NCBI RefSeq assembly: GCF_031456495.1
Contig: NZ_JAVDUW010000001.1
Coordinates: 434,001 to 498,000 of the forward strand
Direction of reading: 5' to 3'
From: Pedococcus sp031456495
GTDB taxonomy: Bacteria > Actinomycetota > Actinomycetes > Actinomycetales > Dermatophilaceae
Length of the DNA: 64,000 nt
A program made the position numbers and the translations under genes. Below the pieces are notes generated by a model that ran no database searches, was not told where the DNA came from, and was given only the letters and a program-made list of their open reading frames with translations. Every line of letters begins with the position of its first letter. Position 1 is the first letter of the stretch. This document shows positions 33,079 to 41,359 of this stretch, in pieces.

Positions 33079-34581
33079 ATGACCAACATCGCCACCGACC
33101 TGACCACCACCGCCCAGCGGACCCCCGAGCAGTCGGCGATCCGCATCGACGGCAACAGCATCAGCTACGGCCAGCTCCACGCCATGGCGGCGAAGGTGGC
33201 AGGGCAGCTGCGGGCGGCCGGCGTCGAGCCAGGCGACCGGGTGGCGATCATCCTGCCGAACGTGCCGGCGTTCCCGGTGGTGTTCTACGGCATCCTGCTC
33301 GCCGGTGGCGTGGTCGTGCCGATGAACCCGCTGCTCAAGTCGGGCGAGATCGACTACTTCTTCACCGACTCCGGCGCCAAGGTCGCGTTCGTCTGGCCCG
33401 ACTTCGTCGAGGAGGCCACCAAGGGGGCACAGAACTCGGGTACGACCATCGTGCAGTGCACGCCGCTCGGCCCCGTCGACGGCGTCCTGCCCGGCGGCGA
33501 GCCGATCGCAGCGCCCACCGAGCGCGCGGACGACGACGACGCGCTCATCCTCTACACCTCGGGCACCACGGGTCGGCCCAAGGGCGCCCAGCTCACCCAC
33601 TCCAACATCCACCTCAACGCCAAGCGCAGCTCCGTCGACATCCAGCACACCAGCCCCGAGGACGTCGTCATGGGCTGCCTGCCGCTGTTCCACGTGTTCG
33701 GGCTCGTCGTGGGCCTGCAGGCCGCCGTGGTCGCGGGCGCGTCGCTGGCGCTCATCCCCCGGTTCGACCCCGAGAAGGCGATCGAGGTGATCGAGAAGGA
33801 GCGCGTCACGATCATGCTCGGCGTGCCGACGATGTATGCCGCGATCCTCAACCACCCCCGCTCGGACGGGATGGACGCCTCGTCGCTGCGGGTCTGCTGC
33901 TCGGGCGGGTCGGCCATGCCGCACGAGGTGCAGAAGGCGTTCGAGGACAAGTTCGGCTGCATCATCCTCGAGGGGTACGGCCTGTCGGAGACCTCCCCGG
34001 TCGCGTCGTTCAACATGCCCGACCGCGAGCGCAAGCCCGGCACGATCGGCGTCGCGATCCCCGGCTGCGAGATGAAGCTCGTCGGCATGGACGGCCAGGA
34101 CGTCGGCCCCGGCGAGGGTGTCGGCGAGATCGCGATCCGCGGCGACAACGTGATGAAGGGCTACTGGAACAAGCCCGAGGCGACCAAGGAGGCGATCCCG
34201 GACGGCTGGTTCCGCACCGGCGACCTCGCCACCGTCGACGAGGACGGCTACTACACGATCGTCGACCGCAAGAAGGACATGATCCTGCGCGGCGGCATGA
34301 ACGTGTACCCGCGCGAGGTCGAGGAGGTGCTCTACCAGCACCCCGACGTCGTCGAGGCGGCCGTGGTCTCCGTGCCCGACGACCTGCTCGGCGAGGAGGT
34401 CGGCGCGGCCGTGGCGCTGCGCCCGGGTGCGACCGCGACGCTCGAGGACGTCAGGCAGTTCGTCAAGGACAACATCGCGGCCTACAAGTACCCGCGGCAC
34501 ATCTGGCAGGTCGACGAGCTGCCCAAGACCGCGACCGGCAAGATCCTGCGCCGCGAGGTCAGCAAGCCCGCCGACGCCTGA
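33079..34581 (+). CDS. Long-chain acyl-CoA ligase (AMP-forming)
   Basis: 500 residues. Activates a carboxylic acid via an acyl-AMP. ANL-family motifs: LYTSGTTGRPKG (A3, P-loop like), LILEGYGLSETSP-like IILEGYGLSETSPVA (A5), GWFRTGDLATVDEDGYYTIVDR (A7/A8), KDMILRGGMNVYPREVE, and the C-terminal PKTATGKILRR with the catalytic Lys. The size matches short long-chain fatty-acid or aromatic-acid ligases; the substrate is not assignable. ATG 33079 follows GGAG with eight-base spacing. It is divergent from ligA over a 174-base gap. Confidence 0.93.
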   Translation: MTNIATDLTTTAQRTPEQSAIRIDGNSISYGQLHAMAAKVAGQLRAAGVEPGDRVAIILPNVPAFPVVFYGILLAGGVVVPMNPLLKSGEIDYFFTDSGAKVAFVWPDFVEEATKGAQNSGTTIVQCTPLGPVDGVLPGGEPIAAPTERADDDDALILYTSGTTGRPKGAQLTHSNIHLNAKRSSVDIQHTSPEDVVMGCLPLFHVFGLVVGLQAAVVAGASLALIPRFDPEKAIEVIEKERVTIMLGVPTMYAAILNHPRSDGMDASSLRVCCSGGSAMPHEVQKAFEDKFGCIILEGYGLSETSPVASFNMPDRERKPGTIGVAIPGCEMKLVGMDGQDVGPGEGVGEIAIRGDNVMKGYWNKPEATKEAIPDGWFRTGDLATVDEDGYYTIVDRKKDMILRGGMNVYPREVEEVLYQHPDVVEAAVVSVPDDLLGEEVGAAVALRPGATATLEDVRQFVKDNIAAYKYPRHIWQVDELPKTATGKILRREVSKPADA

Positions 34582-34630
34582 CAGGGTCCCCCACTGGCTG
34601 ACGCTCCGCAGGACTGGTCCGGACAGCCCC

Positions 34631-34707
34631 TCGCGAAACGGCAGTTGCTGGCACGAAACGGCAGTTCCCTAGGGCCGTTTCACGTCCGCAACTGCCGTTT
34701 TGCGCGA
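34631..34707. repeat. Nested inverted repeats at the end of the EamA transporter gene
   Basis: Two copies of CGAAACGGCAGTT (34634-34646 and 34654-34666) face two inverted copies (34673-34684, GGCCGTTTCACG, and 34688-34707, GCAACTGCCGTTTTGCGCGA). The outer arms form an almost perfect stem of about 18 bp with a 2-base bulge; the inner arms form a shorter hairpin. It runs into the last 13 codons of the transporter, so its end (ARSRKTAVADVKRP) is encoded by the repeat. It looks like a dispersed intergenic repeat that ends both convergent genes. Confidence 0.7.
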
Positions 34708-35679
34708 GCGGGCCGGGAGGCCGATGACGACGGCCGAGGCGAGCACGACCGCGGCGCCGACGAGCTGCGGCCACGCGAGGTGCTCGCCGAGGACCGCGAC
34801 GCCGAGGACGACGGACACCACGGGGATGAGGTAGGTCACCGTGGTGCTCACCGTCGCGCCCGCGCCGCGGACGACGTCGAACTGGAGCATGTAGGCCAGG
34901 CCCGTGCCGACGACGCCGAGGGCGAGGACGGCGAGCAGCGGCAGCACCCAGCCACCGCCCGACGGGTCGGCGTGGCCGGACCAGGGAGCGGCGTACGCGT
35001 CGCGGTGCAGCAGCCACCAGACCAGGAGCACCGGCACCATGAGGGCGGTCCCGACCAGCAGCAGGGCCGTCGGCATCGACAGGCCGCCCAGGTCTGCCTT
35101 GCCGAGGAACCGGCGGTTGTACGTCCAGCCGAGGCCGTAGCAGGCGCCGGCGACCAGCGTCATGCCGAAGCCCAGCAGGTCGGGCCGCCCCGCGGACTCC
35201 CACGGCTGCATGATGACGACGACCCCGACGAAGCCGAGCAGCACCGCGGCGAGCTTGCGCGGCGACAGCCTGTCGGTGGGCAGCAGGACCAGCGCGAAGA
35301 AGACGGCGGCCAACGGCGTCGTGGCGTTGCCGATGCCGGCCAGGGCGGAGGAGACGCGCTCCTCCCCCGCGGCGAAGAGGCTGAACGGCAGCGCCGTCAG
35401 GAACACGCCCGACACGGCGAGGTGTCCCCACACGCGCGGCTCGCGCGGCAGCCGGCCGCCCGTGACCGACAGCAGCATGAGCAGGGTCAGCGTGCCAGCC
35501 AGGATGCGCAGCCCGGAGATCTGCAGCGGCGCCATGGTGCGCAGCCCGACCTTCATGAGCAGGAAGCTCGAGCCCCAGATGAGGGCGAGGAGGAGGTACT
35601 TGGCCTGCCAGGGCACCCGGGGCGCGGCCGGCGTGGTCGTGTCGGGGGTCCTGGGTGGGGCGGCGACGGTGCTGCTCAC
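34669..35679 (-). CDS. EamA/DMT-family transporter
   Basis: 336 residues and ten membrane helices, two EamA repeats. First repeat starts AKYLLLALIWGSSFLLMKVG and second LGFGMTLVAGACYGLGWTYN; each with the family Pro/Gly in the first helix. Drug/metabolite exporter; substrate unknown. GTG 35679 (VSSTVAAPP) is chosen since the longer frame (35919) overlaps the upstream MetE-like gene. It starts 7 bases from the upstream stop, so the two share a transcript. The C-terminal 14 residues come from the repeat at 34631-34707. Confidence 0.9.
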   Translation of the reverse strand: MSSTVAAPPRTPDTTTPAAPRVPWQAKYLLLALIWGSSFLLMKVGLRTMAPLQISGLRILAGTLTLLMLLSVTGGRLPREPRVWGHLAVSGVFLTALPFSLFAAGEERVSSALAGIGNATTPLAAVFFALVLLPTDRLSPRKLAAVLLGFVGVVVIMQPWESAGRPDLLGFGMTLVAGACYGLGWTYNRRFLGKADLGGLSMPTALLLVGTALMVPVLLVWWLLHRDAYAAPWSGHADPSGGGWVLPLLAVLALGVVGTGLAYMLQFDVVRGAGATVSTTVTYLIPVVSVVLGVAVLGEHLAWPQLVGAAVVLASAVVIGLPARSRKTAVADVKRP

Positions 35680-35686
35680 TGGGGCG

Positions 35687-36673
35687 TCAACTCTCGGCTC
35701 GTTCGGACCATTCCGCGGCCACGTCGACCGCTGCGCGTAGAACGCGCCAGGCCCCCTCGGGTGTGAGCCCGGCGAGCCCGCACGCGGGGGTGGCGACGAG
35801 GTCGCGCAGCCCGGCACGCGGCATACCGGCGTCGGTCCAGCCGCGCTCCACGGCGGCCGCCGCCGCACGCGCGGTGCCCGACCCGTCGGTGGGCAGGCAC
35901 CCGGCCCACACGGCGACACCGGACTCGACGGTCGCCGCGACCGACTCCCAGCGCTGGGGGGTGAGCCCAGTCGTGTCGAGCGCGATGGCGCCGGTGCCGG
36001 TCTGGCGCAGCAGGGGCAGCGGTATGCCGGGGTCGCAGCAGTGCACGACGGTCACCGTGCCCTCGGGCGCGGCGGCGAGGACGTCGCGCAGCCCGGTGGC
36101 CACGACCTGGGGGTCGACCGCACGCAGGTGCCCGTAGCCGCTCGCCGTGCTGAGCCGGCCCGCCAGCACCGCGGGCAGGGACGGCTCGTCGACCTGCAGG
36201 ACGAGCCGGGCCCCGGGGACCAGGGCCTGTACGCGCGCGAGGTGCACGCGCAGGCCCTCGGACAGGGAGCCGACGAGGTCGCGGACGGCCCCCTCGTCGG
36301 AGACGGCCTTCTCACCGCGGTTGAGCTCGACGGCGGCGGCCAGGGTCCACGGGCCCGTGACCTGCACCTTGAGGTCGCCCTCGTAGCCGTCGAACGCCTC
36401 GGCCAGCTCGTCGAGGTCCTGGCGGAGGTAGGCGGCGGCCCGCTCGGCGTCGCGCCCCGGCCGGTCCACGAACCGCCAGCCCGACGGCTGCAGGTCGACC
36501 GGGAGCTCCACGAGGAGCGCCGCACCGCGGCCCACCATGTCGGCGCCGGGGCCGCGCGCGGGGAGCTCTGGCAGGTAGGGCAGGTGCCCGTCGCCCAGGA
36601 CCTCGCGGACGCCCTTGAGCGCCTCCCGGACGTCGGTGCCGGGAAGGGATCCGATGCCGGTCGCACGTGCCAC
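35687..36673 (-). CDS. MetE-like (cobalamin-independent methionine synthase C-domain) protein
   Basis: 328 residues, a single UROD/MetE-like barrel, about half of true MetE (about 750). Zinc-binding signature: VVHCCDPG (His, Cys) and ATPACGLA (Cys), plus Glu in LVLQVDEPSL. N-terminal GIGSLPGTDVREAL. The protein may carry out a methyl transfer from a tetrahydrofolate or corrinoid donor to homocysteine or another thiol. In mycobacteria the orthologous position next to ligA is Rv3015c, annotated as the same family (from memory). Coupled to the EamA gene. Confidence 0.88.
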   Translation of the reverse strand: MARATGIGSLPGTDVREALKGVREVLGDGHLPYLPELPARGPGADMVGRGAALLVELPVDLQPSGWRFVDRPGRDAERAAAYLRQDLDELAEAFDGYEGDLKVQVTGPWTLAAAVELNRGEKAVSDEGAVRDLVGSLSEGLRVHLARVQALVPGARLVLQVDEPSLPAVLAGRLSTASGYGHLRAVDPQVVATGLRDVLAAAPEGTVTVVHCCDPGIPLPLLRQTGTGAIALDTTGLTPQRWESVAATVESGVAVWAGCLPTDGSGTARAAAAAVERGWTDAGMPRAGLRDLVATPACGLAGLTPEGAWRVLRAAVDVAAEWSERAES

Positions 36674-36752
36674 GGATGGAGGCTAGCGACGCCCTCCGAC
36701 ACCGGGCGAGGCCGGGGGGCGGGAGGGTGACCGGCCACGGCCACGGGGGACG

Positions 36753-37169
36753 TCAGGCGCCGGCCGGGCCCGAGGCGTCGTGCTCGGCGAGGAGGCGCTT
36801 CGGGGCGACGCAGCGCCAGGCGTCCTCGACGACCTCCTCGACGCGGTCCCAGTCGACGTCCTCGACGTCGAGCCAGGCACCCACCCAGCCGCGGTGCCCG
36901 ACGTAGGGCGGGCGGAACCACCGGCGCGGGTCCTCGCGCACCAGCGCCTCCTGTGCCCCGTCGGGCGCCGCGGCCCAGAACGCGACCCGGTCGTCGTGGT
37001 GCCGGTCCGCGGCCATGACGAAGGCCCTGCGGCCGCCCGCGAACCAGGTCGCCTCGCCGTGGGACGCGCGCTCCTCGGTGCCTGGGAGGGCGAGGCACAG
37101 GGCCCGCACCCTCGCCAGCGGCGACCCGTCGTGGATGGTGCGGTCAGGCACCTCCGGACGGTCCGGCAT
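36753..37169 (-). CDS. MmcQ/YjbR-family protein
   Basis: 138 residues. CyaY-like fold. Conserved: LALPGTEERASHGEATWFAGGRRAF, with the family SHGEPTFRV-type loop; then FWAAAPDGAQEAL, and RRWFRPPYVGHRGWVGAWLD, DWDRVEEVVEDAWRCVAPKRL. Family proteins bind DNA in some cases; function unclear. ATG 37169 is the first start after the mnmA stop (37178 side); the long frame to 37394 is antisense to mnmA. On the same strand as mnmA with an 8-base gap, so likely cotranscribed. Confidence 0.85.
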   Translation of the reverse strand: MPDRPEVPDRTIHDGSPLARVRALCLALPGTEERASHGEATWFAGGRRAFVMAADRHHDDRVAFWAAAPDGAQEALVREDPRRWFRPPYVGHRGWVGAWLDVEDVDWDRVEEVVEDAWRCVAPKRLLAEHDASGPAGA

Positions 37170-37177
37170 ACCGGCGC

Positions 37178-38263
37178 TCAGCGCTCCAGCCACGCGGAGG
37201 CGATCGTGGCGGATCCCACGACCCTCGTGCCGTCGTAGAGCACCACGGACTGCCCCGGCGCGACGCCGCGCAGCCGGGACGCGAGGCGTACCTGCACCTC
37301 GTCGCCGTCGGCCCAGGCCGTCGCCGGCACCTCCTCGCCGTGGGCCCGGACCTGCGCGCCCACCTCGACCACGCCCTCGGGCGCCGTGCCGCACCAGCGC
37401 GCGTGGTCGCCGCGGACCGCGTCGACGCCGAGCAGCTCGGCGGTCCCGATGGTGACCCGGTTGTCGGCGGTGTCCACGTCGACGACGTAGCGCGGGGTGC
37501 CGTCCAGCGAGGAACGGTCGAGCCCCAGCCCGCGCCGCTGCCCGACCGTGTACGCGTAGGCGCCGGTGTGCGTCCCGACCACCTCGCCGGACACCGCGTC
37601 GACGACCTCGCCGGGCTGCTCCCCCAGCCGCTGGGCGAGCCAGCCGCGGGTGTCGCCGTCGCTGATGAAGCAGATGTCGTGGGAGTCCGGCTTGTTCGCG
37701 ACGTAGAAGCCGCGCTCGCGCGCCTCCTCACGGATCTGCGGCTTGGCGGTGTCGCCGAGGGGGAAGAAGGCGCGCGCCAGCTGGTCGGCGTCGAGCACGC
37801 CGAGGACGTACGACTGGTCCTTGGCCGCGTCGACCGCCCGGTGCAGCTCGCGGGTGCCGTCCGGCCGCTCGACGACCTGGGCGTAGTGGCCGGTGGCAAC
37901 CGCGTCGAAGCCGAGCGCGAGCGCCTTGTCGAGCAGGGCGGCGAACTTGATCTTCTCGTTGCAGCGCAGGCACGGGTTGGGCGTGCGGCCGGCGGAGTAC
38001 TCGGCGACGAAGTCCTCGACCACGTCGCGGCGGAACCGCTCGGCCATGTCCCAGACGTAGAACGGGATGCCCAGGACGTCGGCCACCCGCCGTGCGTCCC
38101 CGGCGTCCTCGATGGTGCAGCAGCCGCGCGCGGACTCGCGCAGGGTCGCGGCCGACTGCGACAGCGCCAGGTGGACGCCGACGACCTCGTGGCCCGCATC
38201 GAGCATCCGGGCGGCGGCGACCGCCGAGTCGACCCCGCCCGACATCGCGGCGACGACGCGCAT
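37178..38263 (-). CDS. mnmA: tRNA-specific 2-thiouridylase MnmA
   Basis: 361 residues. Puts the thio group on U34 of tRNA (Lys, Glu, Gln). PP-loop SGGVDS at 8-13, catalytic Cys in NPCLRCNEKIKF and in ICFISDGDTRGWL (second Cys), FDAVATGHYAQV, LGxLxxxQL (VLGVLDADQL), and the C-terminal small barrel. The overlapping cysteine desulfurase start/stop (TGATG) suggests direct sulfur transfer. ATG 38263 is chosen; an upstream extension to 38575 is antisense to the desulfurase. Confidence 0.96.
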   Translation of the reverse strand: MRVVAAMSGGVDSAVAAARMLDAGHEVVGVHLALSQSAATLRESARGCCTIEDAGDARRVADVLGIPFYVWDMAERFRRDVVEDFVAEYSAGRTPNPCLRCNEKIKFAALLDKALALGFDAVATGHYAQVVERPDGTRELHRAVDAAKDQSYVLGVLDADQLARAFFPLGDTAKPQIREEARERGFYVANKPDSHDICFISDGDTRGWLAQRLGEQPGEVVDAVSGEVVGTHTGAYAYTVGQRRGLGLDRSSLDGTPRYVVDVDTADNRVTIGTAELLGVDAVRGDHARWCGTAPEGVVEVGAQVRAHGEEVPATAWADGDEVQVRLASRLRGVAPGQSVVLYDGTRVVGSATIASAWLER

Positions 38264-39450
38264 CAGCCTGCCCACCCGCTCGCCCGGCGGGCGCGCTCGA
38301 CGGCCGTGGGGATGGCGGCGAGCACCGCGTCGACGTCCGCGTCGGTGGACGTGTGGCCGAGCGTCAGCCGCAGCGCGCCACGGGCCCGCTCCGCCGAGAG
38401 GCCCATCGCGAGCAGCACGTGCGAGGGCCGCGGCACGCCGGCCTGGCACGCCGAACCCGTCGAGCACTCCACACCGGCGGCGTCGAGCAGGTAGAGCAGC
38501 GAGTCCCCCTCGCAGCCGGGCACGAGCAGGTGCACGTTGCCGGGCAGGCGGCCGGTGGCGTCGCCGGGCTGCCACGCTCCCCCGACCGTGATGCCGTAGC
38601 CGAGGTCGAGCGCCCCCTCGATGAGGCGGTCACGCAGCGCGACGAGCCGCCGCGCCTCGGCGTCGAGCTCGGCCACCGCCTCCTGCGCCGCGACGGCGAA
38701 CGCGCGGATCGCCGGGGTGTCGAGGGTGCCGCTGCGGACCTGGCGCTCCTGTCCCCCGCCGAACGTCAGCGGCGTGAGGACCGCGTCGCGCCGGGCGACG
38801 AGGGCGCCGACGCCGACCGGGCCGCCCAGCTTGTGCGCGGTGACCGTCATCAGGTCGACGCCGCTGGCGGCGAAGTCGACGGGCACGTGACCGACCGCCT
38901 GCACCGCGTCGGTGTGGACCGGTATGCCGTGCTCGTGCGCCACCGCGGCGATCTCGGCCACTGGCTGCACGGTGCCGACCTCGTTGTTGGCCCACATCAC
39001 GGTGACCAGCGCGACCGATCCGGGGTCGTCGCTGATCGCCGCGCGGACGGCCTCCGCGCTGACGACCCCGAGCTCGTCGGGCTCGACCCACGTGACCTTG
39101 GCGCCCTCGTGGGTCACCAGGTGCTCGACGCAGTCGAGGACGGCGTGGTGCTCGATGCCGCTGGCAACGATGCGGACGCGGGCCGGGTCAGCCTCGCGAC
39201 GGGCGGCGAACGTCCCCGCGACGGCGAGGTTGTCGGACTCGGTGCCGCCGGAGGTGAAGACGACCTCGGAGGGGCGGGCGCCGAGGGCCCGGGCGAGCTG
39301 CTCGCGCGACTCCTCGACCACGCGGCGGGCGCGGCGGCCGGCGGTGTGCAGCGAGGAGGCATTGCCAGTGACCTGCAGCTGCTCGGTCATGGCCGCGAGC
39401 GCCGACGCGCGCAGGGGCGTCGTGGCGGCATGGTCGAGGTACGCGGGCAC
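38263..39450 (-). CDS. Cysteine desulfurase (IscS/NifS-like)
   Basis: 395 residues. PLP enzyme that takes sulfur from Cys. Lys 207 (in TVTAHKLGGP) binds PLP; catalytic Cys 335 in CSTGSACQAG; N-terminal YLDHAATTPL and ESDNLAV. It is the first gene of desulfurase-mnmA, feeding sulfur to tRNA thiolation. GTG 39450 is preferred, not the TTG two codons upstream; a TAAACT box (39462-39457) lies six bases before it, so it may be leaderless. Divergent from the ECF sigma gene, only 41 bases apart. Confidence 0.95.
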   Translation of the reverse strand: MPAYLDHAATTPLRASALAAMTEQLQVTGNASSLHTAGRRARRVVEESREQLARALGARPSEVVFTSGGTESDNLAVAGTFAARREADPARVRIVASGIEHHAVLDCVEHLVTHEGAKVTWVEPDELGVVSAEAVRAAISDDPGSVALVTVMWANNEVGTVQPVAEIAAVAHEHGIPVHTDAVQAVGHVPVDFAASGVDLMTVTAHKLGGPVGVGALVARRDAVLTPLTFGGGQERQVRSGTLDTPAIRAFAVAAQEAVAELDAEARRLVALRDRLIEGALDLGYGITVGGAWQPGDATGRLPGNVHLLVPGCEGDSLLYLLDAAGVECSTGSACQAGVPRPSHVLLAMGLSAERARGALRLTLGHTSTDADVDAVLAAIPTAVERARRASGWAG

Positions 39451-39491
39451 TCGCAAAGTTTACGGGTCGACCGCTCAACCTTCCGGACGGC

Positions 39492-40046
39492 GTGGGCGTC
39501 GGGTACGGCAGCCGCACACGCGGCAGACTTCGGCGCAGGGGGTGTGGCGGTGGGCCGCGGGACGACGGGTCGTTCGAGCAGTTCGCGGAGCGTGCGCTCC
39601 CCCGGCTGCTGCGGACGGCGTGGCTCCTCACGGGGGACGCCGCCCGGGCCGAGGACGCGGCGCAGGAGGCGCTCGTGCGCGTCTACGTCGTGTGGCCCCG
39701 GGTCCGGCTCGAGGAGCCCGAGGCGTACTGCCACCGCGTGCTGCGCAACCACGTGGTGAGCCAGTGGCGGCGGGACCGCCGGCTCGTGCTCGTCGAGGAG
39801 GTCCGCGACCAGCCCCGCCCCGCTGACGGCACCTCCGGCGACCGCGTCGACCTGGTCCGGGCCCTGCAGGCGCTGCCGCAGCGCGAGCGCGAGGTGGTGG
39901 TGCTGCGCCACTACGCCGACCTGTCCGAGCGGGCGGTCGCGGACCTCCTCGGCGTGAGCGTCGGCACCGTGAAGTCCTCGTCCTCGCGCGGCCTGGAGCG
40001 GCTGCGCGCCCTCATCGACGACAAGGGGGAAGCCCGTGTCCAGTGA
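39492..40046 (+). CDS. SigE-family ECF RNA polymerase sigma factor
   Basis: 184 residues. Sigma region 2 (FAERALPRLLRTAWLLTGD, AARAEDAAQEALVRVYVVW) and region 4 (LQALPQREREVVVLRHYADL, SERAVADLLGVSVGTVKSSSSRGLERL). The AxTVKSxxSRGLxxLR motif is typical of the SigE (SigE70) family in actinobacteria. N-terminal 28 residues are Gly/Arg-rich; GTG 39492 is the only start in frame upstream of region 2. The next gene overlaps by 11 bases and encodes a membrane protein, probably the partner. No conserved ECF promoter was recognised upstream. Confidence 0.93.
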   Translation: MGVGYGSRTRGRLRRRGCGGGPRDDGSFEQFAERALPRLLRTAWLLTGDAARAEDAAQEALVRVYVVWPRVRLEEPEAYCHRVLRNHVVSQWRRDRRLVLVEEVRDQPRPADGTSGDRVDLVRALQALPQREREVVVLRHYADLSERAVADLLGVSVGTVKSSSSRGLERLRALIDDKGEARVQ

Positions 40047-41220
40047 CCTCGACCTGCTCGACCGCCTGCGCACCGACCCCGCACCGGCCATGACCGTGGA
40101 CCTCGCCGCAGTGACCGCACTGGGCCGCGCCCGGGTGCGCCGACGCCGCCTCGGCGCGGCCGTGGGGCTCGCGGGCGCAGCCGCCGTCGTTGCCGCCGCC
40201 GTCGCGCTGAGCGGGCAGGGCCGCCCCGCCACCGCACCTGCGGCGACCGCACCCTCGACCCTGCGCTCGTCGTCCACCACGATCGACGGCCCGGTCAGCG
40301 GCCTCGCCGGCTGGTTCCCCCAGCATGCCGACCTGTCCGGCCGGGCCACCATCCGCGTCGAGGGTGGCTCGTATGCCGTGTCGGTGGCCGGTGGCGTCAT
40401 GACGGTGCGCGTCACGGAGCACGGCGTGCCGGGCACCCCTGCCGAGGCCGCCGTGCTGCGCAGCGGTGCGGTCTGGCGCCAGGTCATCGGCACCGCCGGC
40501 CAGCCGGTCCTGGTCGGCGTGGCACCGCGCGGCGCCGAGAAGATCGTCTACCGGCCTGCTGACGGCGGGAACATGGCCCCGCACAGCGTCGCCACTGCCG
40601 CCGCGGGTGACTTCACGGCATACGTCGTCTCCTTCACCCAACCGCCTGCGGGCGAGGCGGTCGCCACGGACGTCGGGTGGCTCACCCACGACGCGGGCCT
40701 GCCTACCTGGTCGGTCGGTGAGGGCGGGTCGGCCGGCGCAGGGTTCGCCCTCGACATGGCGGGTGAGGTGCCGTCGCTCCTTCCGCCCTACGACGTCACC
40801 GTGACCGGGCCGCCGTCGACGACCACGGCGGCACGCGCCGCCGTCTCGTTCACGATCTCCTTCCAGGCCATGCTCGGTGGCACAGCGCAGCTCGAACCGC
40901 ACGGTGGTGCGGCGACGCCGGTCGGCCAGACGGGTCGGGAGCTGCGGCTGCAGGGGCCCGACCCGGAGTCCGCCTATGGCTGGGCACGGGTGCCGCTCTC
41001 CGACGGGAGGACCCTGGTGTGGGGTGTGCTGCCCGAAGGGGCCTCGGCGCCCACGGTGAGGGTCACCGGTGGGGCCCGGGTGGGCCGGCCGGTCGCAGCC
41101 GGGCAGAGCGGACTGCCGTTCACGCCGTTCGCCGTCCTCGTCGAGGGCCGCCCGGACCAGGTGGTCGGGTTCGACGCCCGGTTCCAGGGACGGGCGGGAG
41201 GCATCGGCGTCCTGCAGTGA
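40036..41220 (+). CDS. Membrane protein next to sigma factor (anti-sigma-like, unrecognised)
   Basis: 394 residues. Short cytoplasmic part (MSSDLDLLDRLRTDPA), then one membrane helix at about 39-57 (LGAAVGLAGAAAVVAAAVAL), then a large extracytoplasmic domain, rich in beta strands and Gly/Val/Thr. No zinc-anti-sigma (HxxxCxxC) motif is seen, so if it is an anti-sigma factor it is of another kind. The gene starts inside the sigma gene (11-base overlap), the usual arrangement for sigma factors and their regulators in the SigE family. Role not proven. Confidence 0.7.
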   Translation: MSSDLDLLDRLRTDPAPAMTVDLAAVTALGRARVRRRRLGAAVGLAGAAAVVAAAVALSGQGRPATAPAATAPSTLRSSSTTIDGPVSGLAGWFPQHADLSGRATIRVEGGSYAVSVAGGVMTVRVTEHGVPGTPAEAAVLRSGAVWRQVIGTAGQPVLVGVAPRGAEKIVYRPADGGNMAPHSVATAAAGDFTAYVVSFTQPPAGEAVATDVGWLTHDAGLPTWSVGEGGSAGAGFALDMAGEVPSLLPPYDVTVTGPPSTTTAARAAVSFTISFQAMLGGTAQLEPHGGAATPVGQTGRELRLQGPDPESAYGWARVPLSDGRTLVWGVLPEGASAPTVRVTGGARVGRPVAAGQSGLPFTPFAVLVEGRPDQVVGFDARFQGRAGGIGVLQ

Positions 41221-41268
41221 CAGGCCGCGCGCACCCCCGCGCCGGGGCGCCCGCTTTGCCCGGTCTTT

Positions 41269-41291
41269 ACCCGGTCGGTCCGTAACCGGGT
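41269..41291 (+). promoter_or_regulatory. Inverted repeat between sigma operon and subtilase gene
   Basis: ACCCGGT (41269-41275) and ACCGGGT (41285-41291) with a 9-base spacer. It lies 49 bases after the membrane protein stop and 69 before the subtilase start. It may be a terminator or an operator; no U tract follows. Confidence 0.3.
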
Positions 41292-41359
41292 GCCGAGGGG
41301 GTCGTTGGGCCCGGTAGAGGGACCATCGACAGCGCTGGTCCCGCTCCGGAAGGGATCCC

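Noticed and set aside
32905..34500. Extension of the ligA frame to 1265 residues.
   Set aside because: The added N-terminus is antisense to the acyl-CoA ligase; the ligase domain starts at GTG 32904.
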